DNA from: Leptolyngbya sp. BL0902
GTDB lineage: Bacteria > Cyanobacteriota > Cyanobacteriia > Phormidesmidales > Phormidesmidaceae
Assembly (NCBI RefSeq): GCF_016403105.1
Contig: NZ_CP046155.1
Coordinates: 2,108,001 to 2,172,000 of the forward strand
DNA: 64,000 bases
Direction: 5' to 3'
Shown here: in pieces, positions 1-6,002 of the stretch
Layout of the letters: the number at the start of each line of letters is the position of its first letter
How positions within the stretch are numbered: position 1 is the first letter of the stretch
Notes under the pieces: model-generated
Database searches by the model: none
What the model was told of the DNA's origin: nothing
What the model saw: the letters and a program-made list of their open reading frames with translations, nothing else
Position numbers and translations under genes: made by a program

Positions 1-1
1 T

Positions 2-316
2 TCCGTGCGCTGCACCCAGGAGCGCTCCCAACTGCAAAACCGCGAAAAGGCCATGGCTATCCTCATGGCTAAGCTGTTGATTATCGCCCAAGAGCAACAC
101 GCCCAAGCCATTGCCGAAATTCGCGGCGACATGGTGGAAGCGGCCTGGGGCACCCAAATCCGCAACTATGTGTTTCACCCTTACCAAATGGTGAAGGATT
201 TGCGCACCGGGGTTGAAACCACCGCCATTACCGATGTGATGGACGGCGAGTTGGAGGCGTTCATCCAAGCCTACCTGCGCCAGGAAAGTCAACTGATCCA
301 AGAACCTGCGGTGTAG
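2..316 (+). CDS. prfB: Peptide chain release factor 2, 3' part (cut by window edge)
   Basis: C-terminal ~104 residues of a class I release factor, which reads UGA/UAA stop codons and triggers peptide release on the ribosome. The visible part carries the family sequence RSQLQNREKAM, then QIRNYVFHPYQMVKDLRTG and an acidic helical end (DGELEAFIQAYLRQ), which I recognise as the RF2 tail. The GGQ loop and any programmed frameshift lie left of the window. The frame is open from base 2, so the GTG at base 5 is not the start. The stop is TAG. A GC-rich imperfect hairpin at about 373-405, without a T tract, is a weak terminator candidate. Confidence 0.9.
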   Translation, partial: SVRCTQERSQLQNREKAMAILMAKLLIIAQEQHAQAIAEIRGDMVEAAWGTQIRNYVFHPYQMVKDLRTGVETTAITDVMDGELEAFIQAYLRQESQLIQEPAV

Positions 317-601
317 GCTGTCCATTCTCCTGTCAGGTTCTTCGGTTGCAGGGAAACCATTGTCTAGAGTCGATCACCCTCCTGACTCCCAGAGGAGGGG
401 GGTGATTGGGGGTGAAGATGATCGCACAAGCGAGCAACCAGTTTATGAGGATTTTACAGTCCTCGGTTGATGCGGATTGATGTTGAACTAAGGCGACGTT
501 GCGGGGCCACATGCCCCCCAACAAAAGTAGTCTTGGATACGGTTCAAAATTTTTCCCATGATAGGGTATGGCCCAGTGACCGCTATCGAGGATGCATTGT
601 C

Positions 602-1834
602 ATGGCTAGTACCCTGATCAAAATCGATTTGGACAAGTCTCCCTACGAGAACGACATGATCCACAATCGCTGGCACCCAGATATTCCGATGGTGGCTATG
701 GTCAAGCCGGGGGATGACTTTATTATTGAGTGCTACGACTGGACAGGGGGCCAAATCCACAACAACGACAGCGCCGACGATGTGCGCGATGTGGATCTGA
801 CCCAGGTGCACTTTCTCTCTGGCCCCGTGGGCATTGAAGGGGCCGAACCGGGGGATCTGCTGGAGGTAGATATCCTCGATATTGGAGCTTTTGAGGCTAG
901 CCAATGGGGCTTTAATGGCTTCTTTTCCAAGAAAAACGGCGGCGGATTTCTCACCGAGCATTTCCCAGAAGCGCAGAAGTCGATCTGGGATTTCCACGGC
1001 ATGTTCACCAAGTCTCGCCATGTGCCCAACGTGGAGTTTGCGGGGCTGATTCACCCCGGATTGATTGGCTGCTTGCCCTCTAAGGAAATGCTGGCGGAGT
1101 GGAACCAACGGGAAAGCGCCCTGGTGGCCACCAACCCCGACCGGGTGCCGCCCCTCGCCGCCCTGCCCTACGCCGAAACCGCCCACATGGGCCGCATGCC
1201 CGCCGACCAAGCCAAAACCGCCGCCGCCGAAGCCGCCCGCACCGTTCCCCCCCGCGAACACGGCGGCAACTGCGACATCAAAGACCTCTCCCGTGGGGCC
1301 AAGGTGTACTTCCCGGTCTATGTCAATGGCGGCGGCCTGTCGGTGGGCGATTTGCACTTCAGCCAGGGCGATGGCGAAATCACCTTCTGCGGTGCCATCG
1401 AAATGGCGGGCTGGATTCATTTGCGGGTGAACCTGATCAAAGACGGCATGGCCAAGTACGGCATCAAAAACCCCATCTTCAAGCCCAGCCCCATCAAGCC
1501 CCGCTACGAGGACTACCTGATCTTCGAGGGCATTTCCGTCGATGAACAGGGCGAACAGCACTACCTAGATGTCCATGTGGCCTACCGTCAGGCTTGCTTG
1601 AACGCCATCGAATACCTGACCAAGTTTGGCTACAGCCGCGCCCAGGCCTACGCCATCCTCGGTTGTGCTCCGGTGCAGGGCCACATCAGCGGCGTGGTGG
1701 ATATCCCCAACGCCTGCGCCACCCTCTGGCTACCCACCGAAATCTTCGACTTCGACATCCAGCCCGGTGCCGCTGGCCCCCAAGCCCAAGCCAGCGGCAC
1801 CATGGATATTCCCCTATCCCCGGATAAGGAGTAG
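602..1834 (+). CDS. fmdA: Formamidase (acetamidase/formamidase family)
   Basis: 410-residue amidohydrolase that splits formamide into ammonia and formate in the cytoplasm, a nitrogen-scavenging reaction. Family features: the early segment HNRWHPDIP, the block GDDFIIECYDWTGGQIHNND, a long central part with HPGLIGCLPS, and the closing region with the conserved Cys in GCAPVQGHISG. The frame is open from 467, but I chose the ATG at 602 because family similarity begins there and the length then matches known formamidases (about 400-410 aa). An FmdB-like zinc ribbon follows after 5 bp, so the two are probably co-transcribed, as in the fmd region of Methylophilus. The residue string around 1200-1260 is rich in Ala/Pro and GC. 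Confidence 0.9.
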   Translation: MASTLIKIDLDKSPYENDMIHNRWHPDIPMVAMVKPGDDFIIECYDWTGGQIHNNDSADDVRDVDLTQVHFLSGPVGIEGAEPGDLLEVDILDIGAFEASQWGFNGFFSKKNGGGFLTEHFPEAQKSIWDFHGMFTKSRHVPNVEFAGLIHPGLIGCLPSKEMLAEWNQRESALVATNPDRVPPLAALPYAETAHMGRMPADQAKTAAAEAARTVPPREHGGNCDIKDLSRGAKVYFPVYVNGGGLSVGDLHFSQGDGEITFCGAIEMAGWIHLRVNLIKDGMAKYGIKNPIFKPSPIKPRYEDYLIFEGISVDEQGEQHYLDVHVAYRQACLNAIEYLTKFGYSRAQAYAILGCAPVQGHISGVVDIPNACATLWLPTEIFDFDIQPGAAGPQAQASGTMDIPLSPDKE

Positions 1835-1839
1835 CGCCC

Positions 1840-2208
1840 ATGCCGCTATACGACTACAAATGCCGGGAACATGGCTTGTTTCAGGAGTTGGTGCTGCTGT
1901 CGGCAGGGGATCAACCCCAGCCCTGCCCCCACTGCGGCACCCTCTCAGCCAAGGTGATTGTCCTGCCAGCCACCATCCTGGGGCTAGACCCGACCCACCA
2001 GGCCATGGCCCGCAACGAGCGCAGCCAGCACGAGCCCCAGTTTTCGACCCCAGAACAACGGATCGAAGACCGGGCCAAGCAGCGCCACGACCGAGGCTGT
2101 GGGTGCCAAAGCTGCCACGATCCAGCCCTCAGCCCGTCTAAGGCGCTCTATACCGCCGATGGCAAAAAGTGGTTCCCCTCCGCCAGACCCTGGATGATTA
2201 GCCACTAG
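1840..2208 (+). CDS. FmdB-type zinc ribbon protein
   Basis: 122-residue protein with an N-terminal zinc ribbon of the FmdB/putative regulatory protein family: MPLYDYKCREHGLFQ, then CPHCG at about residue 32. A second Cys-rich patch (GCGCQSC, about residue 87) could bind another metal. FmdB was named as a regulator of formamidase in Methylophilus; its true role is not settled. Here it begins 5 bp after the formamidase stop, which supports a functional link. The C-terminal half is less conserved and partly disordered (Gln/Arg/His-rich). Confidence 0.8.
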   Translation: MPLYDYKCREHGLFQELVLLSAGDQPQPCPHCGTLSAKVIVLPATILGLDPTHQAMARNERSQHEPQFSTPEQRIEDRAKQRHDRGCGCQSCHDPALSPSKALYTADGKKWFPSARPWMISH

Positions 2209-2235
2209 CCCACCATCCTGATTCCCTTGTTGCCT

Positions 2236-2631
2236 ATGCCGCAGTTCTCGAAAACATCGTAATTGGTGTTTTCGAGAATGAATCCATTGCTATCGTTTAA
2301 GTGCTTCGCGCCTGACATTTTGTGGTTCGGTAGTGCCTTTGCAATACTCACAGGTGTGTCCATACATACGATTAGCCCTCAAGTTCAGCTATCTAGTTGA
2401 AGATAGTGGTGAATTATTTCTATGGCGAGGCTTTCTGGGGGGTTTAGAAACAATTGTTCTAGCGCTTTTTGCCTGTCGTTTTCGCAAATCATCACAAATA
2501 GCTTTTAAATCATATTCAAAGGCTTTCGCGTAGTCTTCTCGATTTTTGTGGATTCTTCTAGAACTTCATTGTTCCATATATCTAGGCTCCCATTAACTCG
2601 TAAGGTATGCAAGTTGTGAGTAGTTTTTCTG
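2236..2631 (-). pseudogene. Decayed duplicate of the downstream zinc-finger/hypothetical gene pair
   Basis: This stretch is a diverged second copy of about 3022-3420, in the same orientation. On the minus strand it would encode the N-terminal part of the 3177-3452 protein (HTLRVNGSLD is still readable) followed by the start of the YgiT-type zinc finger (MYG.TCEYC). A one-base deletion near 2556 shifts the first frame, and an in-frame TAG plus indels near 2300 break the second. The last part of the zinc-finger gene is missing. Inside the copy, a short segment is inverted relative to the intact copy (see the repeat at 2245-2278). An open plus-strand frame here is only a shadow. Confidence 0.75.
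2245..2278. repeat. Perfect 12-bp inverted repeat with inverted loop
   Basis: Arms TTCTCGAAAACA (2245-2256) and TGTTTTCGAGAA (2267-2278) around the loop TCGTAATTGG. In the related intact copy (about 3031-3062) the arms are imperfect and the loop reads in the opposite orientation (CCAATTACGA). It is therefore a corrected quasipalindrome with a flipped centre. It lies 37 bp after the fmdB-like stop and could form a hairpin, but there is no T tract. Confidence 0.8.
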
Positions 2632-2684
2632 CGAGTAATTTTGATGCCGAGAATACATCCTCCAGTTGAAAATCAAACAAATTT

Positions 2685-2906
2685 CTATGCGACTGGCTGT
2701 TCGCCGTGACTTTCAATGTAATGGCGCAAAATTGAGTTAATTAAAGCTTTATATTCGCCACCTTGGGATTGAAACCAGTTCAACACATCGGGTTCAATTT
2801 CAACGAGCTGATGGGCTTGGGATGCAGGAATCCTCAGCGTGGCGTTTTCAAAAAATGCCTCGGTTAAGGGGGGAATGTCGGAGTAGTCGATGCCTTCTTC
2901 GTCCAT
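2685..2906 (-). CDS. BrnA-like antitoxin (helical DNA-binding protein)
   Basis: 73-residue protein ending a three-gene minus-strand run. It reads DIPPLTEAFFENATLRIP, then ...VLNWFQSQGGEYKALINSILRHYIE. The last part is the ribbon-helix-helix-like motif seen in the BrnA/CopG antitoxin family, where the pattern is 'D.V..WF..QG..Y...IN..LR.Y'. BrnA neutralises the RNase BrnT. No BrnT-like gene lies beside it; the upstream neighbour is a YgiT-type zinc finger ending 6 bp away. It may be an orphan antitoxin. Confidence 0.65.
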   Translation of the reverse strand: MDEEGIDYSDIPPLTEAFFENATLRIPASQAHQLVEIEPDVLNWFQSQGGEYKALINSILRHYIESHGEQPVA

Positions 2907-2912
2907 GAGTTT

Positions 2913-3170
2913 TTAGGCTGATTTTAGATGGGCGACTGGAATTCTTTCAGTTCTCTCAGGTGATACAGATCCAGTAGCAATGGCATGGACAGCATGAAGG
3001 ATATCGGCTGAATAGTATCGGTTGCCGCAGTTATCGCAAACACCAATTACGATATCTTCGAGGATGACAAATCCGTCTCTATGCTTGAATGCTTCGCGTT
3101 TGACGGTTCGAGGTTGAACGGTGCCTTCGCAATACTCACAGGTGTATCCATACATACGATTAGCCCTCAA
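2913..3170 (-). CDS. YgiT-type zinc finger protein (MqsA N-terminal domain-like)
   Basis: 85-residue protein with two CxxC pairs (TCEYC at residues 10-13 and VCDNC at about 43-47) binding one zinc, the fold of the MqsA antitoxin N-terminal domain. It lacks the C-terminal HTH half of MqsA, as is usual in the many short cyanobacterial YgiT proteins found beside small unknown genes. It starts 6 bp after the upstream gene stop, so it is co-transcribed. Probable role: the antitoxin or metal-binding partner of a TA-like pair. A broken duplicate lies at 2236-2631. Confidence 0.7.
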   Translation of the reverse strand: MRANRMYGYTCEYCEGTVQPRTVKREAFKHRDGFVILEDIVIGVCDNCGNRYYSADILHAVHAIATGSVSPERTERIPVAHLKSA

Positions 3171-3176
3171 GTTCGG

Positions 3177-3452
3177 TTATCTAGTTGAAGATAGTGACGT
3201 ATTATTTCTATGGCGAGGCTTTCTGAGGGGTTTAGAAACAATTTTTCTGCCGCTTTGTGCCTGTCGTTTCCGTAAGTCATCACAAATAGCATTTAAGTCA
3301 TACTTGAAGGATTTGGCATGGTCTTCTCGATTTTTGTAGATTCCTTCTAGAATTTCATTACTCCACATATCTAGACTCCCATTAACTCGTAAGGTGTGCA
3401 AGTTCTGAATATTTTCTGTTATTGGCGGCGATGTCTGACTCGGCCTTGGCAA
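3177..3452 (-). CDS. Small conserved hypothetical, partner of the zinc finger
   Basis: The recognisable part begins near residue 12: LHTLRVNGSLDMWSNEI, then IYKNREDHAKSFKYDL and DDLRKRQAQSGRKIVS. I remember this pattern (NREE.A..F.YDL.AI..DL..RQ..SGRKIV) from many small cyanobacterial proteins of unknown function beside TA-like genes. The first ~11 residues are translated from what looks like antitoxin DNA in another frame. Similarity to the degenerate copy ends near 3420, where the codon expected to be ATG reads ATA (Ile). The native start therefore seems to have been lost or moved. The start shown is only the longest ATG frame. Confidence 0.5.
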   Translation of the reverse strand: MPRPSQTSPPITENIQNLHTLRVNGSLDMWSNEILEGIYKNREDHAKSFKYDLNAICDDLRKRQAQSGRKIVSKPLRKPRHRNNTSLSSTR

Positions 3453-3603
3453 TCAGGGGATCGAGTTTTCCGGTGGCAACGTCGGATTCAAGTTGTCTAT
3501 TCCACATTTCGTCGAGATACTCTTGAAGCCAGGTTGCTAGGGCGCGAATTTCATCTTCTGGCAGTTGCTTGATTGCGGTCTCAACGTCTAAGCGCTTCGT
3601 CAT
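3382..3603 (-). CDS. Putative antitoxin, C-terminus replaced at a junction
   Basis: 73-residue helical protein: TAIKQLPEDEIRALATWLQEYLDEMWNRQLE, then DVATGKLDPLIAKAESD. This is the layout of small cyanobacterial antitoxin-like proteins (a 'LP..E.....W..E.....WD.Q...D...GKLD.L...A' pattern). After AESDIAANN the sequence changes and continues only 8 residues in DNA belonging to the next gene. The end therefore looks foreign, and the gene may have been interrupted when the zinc-finger unit arrived. No cognate toxin follows. Overlap with the downstream frame is about 70 bp. Confidence 0.5.
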   Translation of the reverse strand: MTKRLDVETAIKQLPEDEIRALATWLQEYLDEMWNRQLESDVATGKLDPLIAKAESDIAANNRKYSELAHLTS

Positions 3604-3713
3604 AGGATATTCATCCTTGAAGACTGCATCTATTCTATCGCTGAGGTAGGTGGTGCATTGCAGCCAAGGCGGTTGACTTAAGAGGTTCTGGCATTGGAGA
3701 TGTACCCGACAGG

Positions 3714-4115
3714 CTACTCAACAACCAGCACGGAAGCTAAGCCTAAGTGCTTAACGCAAGGAATAAAGTCTCTATCTGAAAATAGGAGGATATGATTTTC
3801 TTCAATACAAAAGGTGGCGATAATCATGTCAATTGTTTTGCGGACTGTGATTCCCTTTTTTCTGAGGAGACGAAAGTTATCTGCGCTCTTAATGGCCAGA
3901 CTTATGTTAATTAAGTTGAATATCGTGAGGGAGGTGAGCAACTGCTTGGCTGTTTCATAATCGGCATCTTGGCGAAATCCTTGCAATACTTCTGTAAGAA
4001 TGATGTCGCCAATGGCTAGGGGTTGAGTACTCAAGAGTTGGTCAAGGATCTTTACCTGAGGTGTGTTGCGACCATTAAAGTAATCAATCCACACGCTAGA
4101 ATCGACTAAAATCAT
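3714..4115 (-). CDS. vapC: VapC-type PIN-domain toxin
   Basis: 133-residue PIN-domain ribonuclease. It starts MILVDSSVWIDYFNG with the first catalytic Asp at residue 5. Glu follows in ILTEVLQGFR at about residue 42, then the Asp of KTIDMIIATFC at about 98 and the last acidic pair in FSDRDFIP. These are the four acidic positions that hold Mg2+ in PIN nucleases. VapC toxins cut tRNA or rRNA when freed from VapB. The start codon overlaps the antitoxin stop by 4 bp, the normal translational coupling in vapBC pairs. Confidence 0.85.
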   Translation of the reverse strand: MILVDSSVWIDYFNGRNTPQVKILDQLLSTQPLAIGDIILTEVLQGFRQDADYETAKQLLTSLTIFNLINISLAIKSADNFRLLRKKGITVRKTIDMIIATFCIEENHILLFSDRDFIPCVKHLGLASVLVVE

Positions 4116-4306
4116 GGGGATGTTCTCATCTCATCAAGGTCGCCACTCCAGGGTAGTTTGCCGCGAAAGGCTTTGATGGCTTCTTGTCGTTTAATTTGAA
4201 TGAGCATGGTTAGGGCTAGTTCAATGACTTGATCGGTTGCGGTTAGGCCAGTGGCTTGCAGGGCATCGGCCATGAGTGATTCGTCAACTTCTACATTGGT
4301 TTTCAT
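4112..4306 (-). CDS. vapB: VapB-type antitoxin
   Basis: 64-residue antitoxin partner of the PIN toxin. It begins MKTNVEVDESLMADALQATG, a ribbon-helix-helix start typical of VapB proteins that bind their own promoter. It ends with a toxin-binding tail (KAFRGKLPWSGDLDEMR) like that of the VapB2-type families. The frame is open to an ATG at 4345; I chose 4306 because the DNA-binding domain starts there. It overlaps vapC by 4 bp. Confidence 0.8.
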   Translation of the reverse strand: MKTNVEVDESLMADALQATGLTATDQVIELALTMLIQIKRQEAIKAFRGKLPWSGDLDEMRTSP

Positions 4307-4417
4307 GGTTTTAGCCGTGAAAGAGAATGTTTTATAGTGTTGCATAGCGCATTGCGAACAAGGCGATTAACCTAATATTTGCAAAGGATGTTGATGCTGT
4401 TAATGCAACCTATCGCG

Positions 4418-5566
4418 CTAGTTCTTACCTCGGTTGTTCAGCTTTCTTGCAAGTGAAGCCCAACTATTTGCAGAAACACCAAAGAAATCTTTTGCTTCCT
4501 TGAAACTTGAAAACTCTAATTTTAGAGATTCTTCAGTATATATTTTGATGTCATCGGAATTTTTATCGTCAAGTTGATCAGTTATACTTTCGCCGGAAGA
4601 GTCAGGAAACAAATTTTCGTTTTCATTATCCTCACGGTTTGAATTAACCTTCTCTGCTAAGTCCATCCAATCGTTAGCATCAATGTCAAGGCTGAGACAA
4701 GCATGTTCAAAAGTCACATAGTTCTCTTTAAGATGCTTGGCCAACTCTCGATTAAGATTGGCTTCTGCATTCTGGATTTCAGCGGCAGCAGCAACTTGAG
4801 CTTGATCAAGTTGAGCCTTAGAACCTTCATTAACCAGATTCAGAAAACTTTCCTCCTCCTCTTTTTCTTGCTTTTTCGATTCCTTCAAGAGCTTAGCCGA
4901 CTTTTCAGCATTTTCAAATCTCTCAGTCTCTTTTTGAATACGCTTGATTTGACTCAAAGAAAAATACACCCAAGCAGAAGCGAGAATAGGCGTCAACAAT
5001 AAAATTGCCAGAAGACTAGGAAGTACAGAATTGATCGCAATCCCAATAACTATTGGTGAAAGCCAGATCGAAACCCAAAATAATTGTTTCGTACTCTTAA
5101 GCGACTCATAATTCTTTCGTTGGCTTTTGGACTCTAAATAAATAGATTCATAGCGTTTTATGTCTGCCATTTTTACAAAGGTTAGACATTCTGCCAGCCT
5201 AACCTTTGCGATTTCATTATTTGATCGGGATGCTTCTATCATAATGTCAATTTTATTTAAGACAGAGTCATTAGCATTGCTAATAGAGGCGTTAAGGTTA
5301 GATCTTGTCCTAGAGACTCCTTTATAACGAAATACACGTCCATGATTTCTAACAGAAGCTCTTTGATCTCTTACCCAAAGCTTTAAACTGGTTTTCTCTT
5401 GCCTGTAATTTCGCTGAATTTCTTCATAGACCTGAATTGCTCTCAGGCAAATCACCCCTATTTCTTTTGCGTTATCAGCCGATATGATTATATTGTTTGT
5501 GGCAGCTAATTCCTCGTTTCGCTGAGAGAATTCAGAGGGATTGAGATATCTAAATGTGTACGTCAT
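4418..5566 (-). CDS. Hypothetical membrane protein with coiled coil and C-terminal repeats
   Basis: 382 residues, family not recognised. A mostly helical N-terminal half (1-160) is followed by a hydrophobic hairpin at about 162-205 (FWVSIWLSPIVIGIAI and LLAILLLTPILASAWVYF). Then comes a Lys/Glu-rich coiled coil (about 207-285: KRIQKETERFENAEKSAKLL). The C-terminus has two related motifs, ACLSLDIDANDWMDLAEKVN (about 290-310) and the final AKDFFGVSANSWASLARKLN, which look like small helical repeats, perhaps DNA- or ligand-binding. The gene is much richer in A+T than the flanking housekeeping genes, which suggests transfer. It stands alone next to the TA patch; a defence or phage-related role is possible but unsupported. 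Confidence 0.5.
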   Translation of the reverse strand: MTYTFRYLNPSEFSQRNEELAATNNIIISADNAKEIGVICLRAIQVYEEIQRNYRQEKTSLKLWVRDQRASVRNHGRVFRYKGVSRTRSNLNASISNANDSVLNKIDIMIEASRSNNEIAKVRLAECLTFVKMADIKRYESIYLESKSQRKNYESLKSTKQLFWVSIWLSPIVIGIAINSVLPSLLAILLLTPILASAWVYFSLSQIKRIQKETERFENAEKSAKLLKESKKQEKEEEESFLNLVNEGSKAQLDQAQVAAAAEIQNAEANLNRELAKHLKENYVTFEHACLSLDIDANDWMDLAEKVNSNREDNENENLFPDSSGESITDQLDDKNSDDIKIYTEESLKLEFSSFKEAKDFFGVSANSWASLARKLNNRGKN

Positions 5567-6002
5567 AGTTCTTCGTCTTGAGGTTTTCTACTATTTCCAC
5601 ATGGAGATGAATATTTGAATGAATGCCACTAATTTATTCTGTCAAAAAAGGACTTGCTGATAGATAAGCGGATCGGATTTTAAATCTTGAACGACTACGG
5701 TAGTGGAAAATTTTCGAGAGCTTTGTAATCCTCAAGAGTGTCTTCAGCATGGTAGCGACATCCACGGATTGCAAAAAACTGCCGTAGCTCTGACATTGAA
5801 ATAACAAAGGCTCCTTAGGGAGCCTTCGCCAAAAGCTAGTTTTGGTATTCAGAATCGTCCTTACCGGGTTTCCTCGACCTGTTCAGGTGACGGGATGTCA
5901 TGCTGTGGGCATGTCTACTGCATCCTATCCCAGACCTTAGCTCAGGACACTTGTTGCGTCAAGTGGCCGGAGTTGCTTGAATGCAAACGATGATCGGCCC
6001 AC
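5567..6002. other. Gap between divergently unrelated minus-strand genes
   Basis: No gene seen in these ~435 bp apart from the terminator at 5807-5826. The right part is AT-poor and the left part AT-rich, so the composition boundary of the accessory patch lies about here. Confidence 0.5.
5807..5826 (-). terminator. Rho-independent terminator for the GH57 gene
   Basis: Perfect 8-bp stem AAGGCTCC/GGAGCCTT with a 4-nt loop. Read on the minus strand it is followed by a T-rich run (TTGTTATTTC). It lies 177 bp beyond the stop of the glycoside hydrolase gene, which is read in that direction. Confidence 0.6.

Noticed and set aside
488-1561. Long minus-strand open frame of 357 codons
   Set aside because: It is antisense to the clear formamidase gene, is low-complexity Gly/Ala/His-rich and matches no family.
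2209-2300. Terminator for the fmdB-like gene
   Set aside because: The hairpin at 2245-2278 has no T tract, and is better explained as a flipped quasipalindrome in a duplicate.
2333-2533. Plus-strand ORF similar to another at 3121-3339
   Set aside because: The resemblance (MP.QYSQV...) comes only from the DNA duplication; both are antisense to the minus-strand zinc-finger unit.
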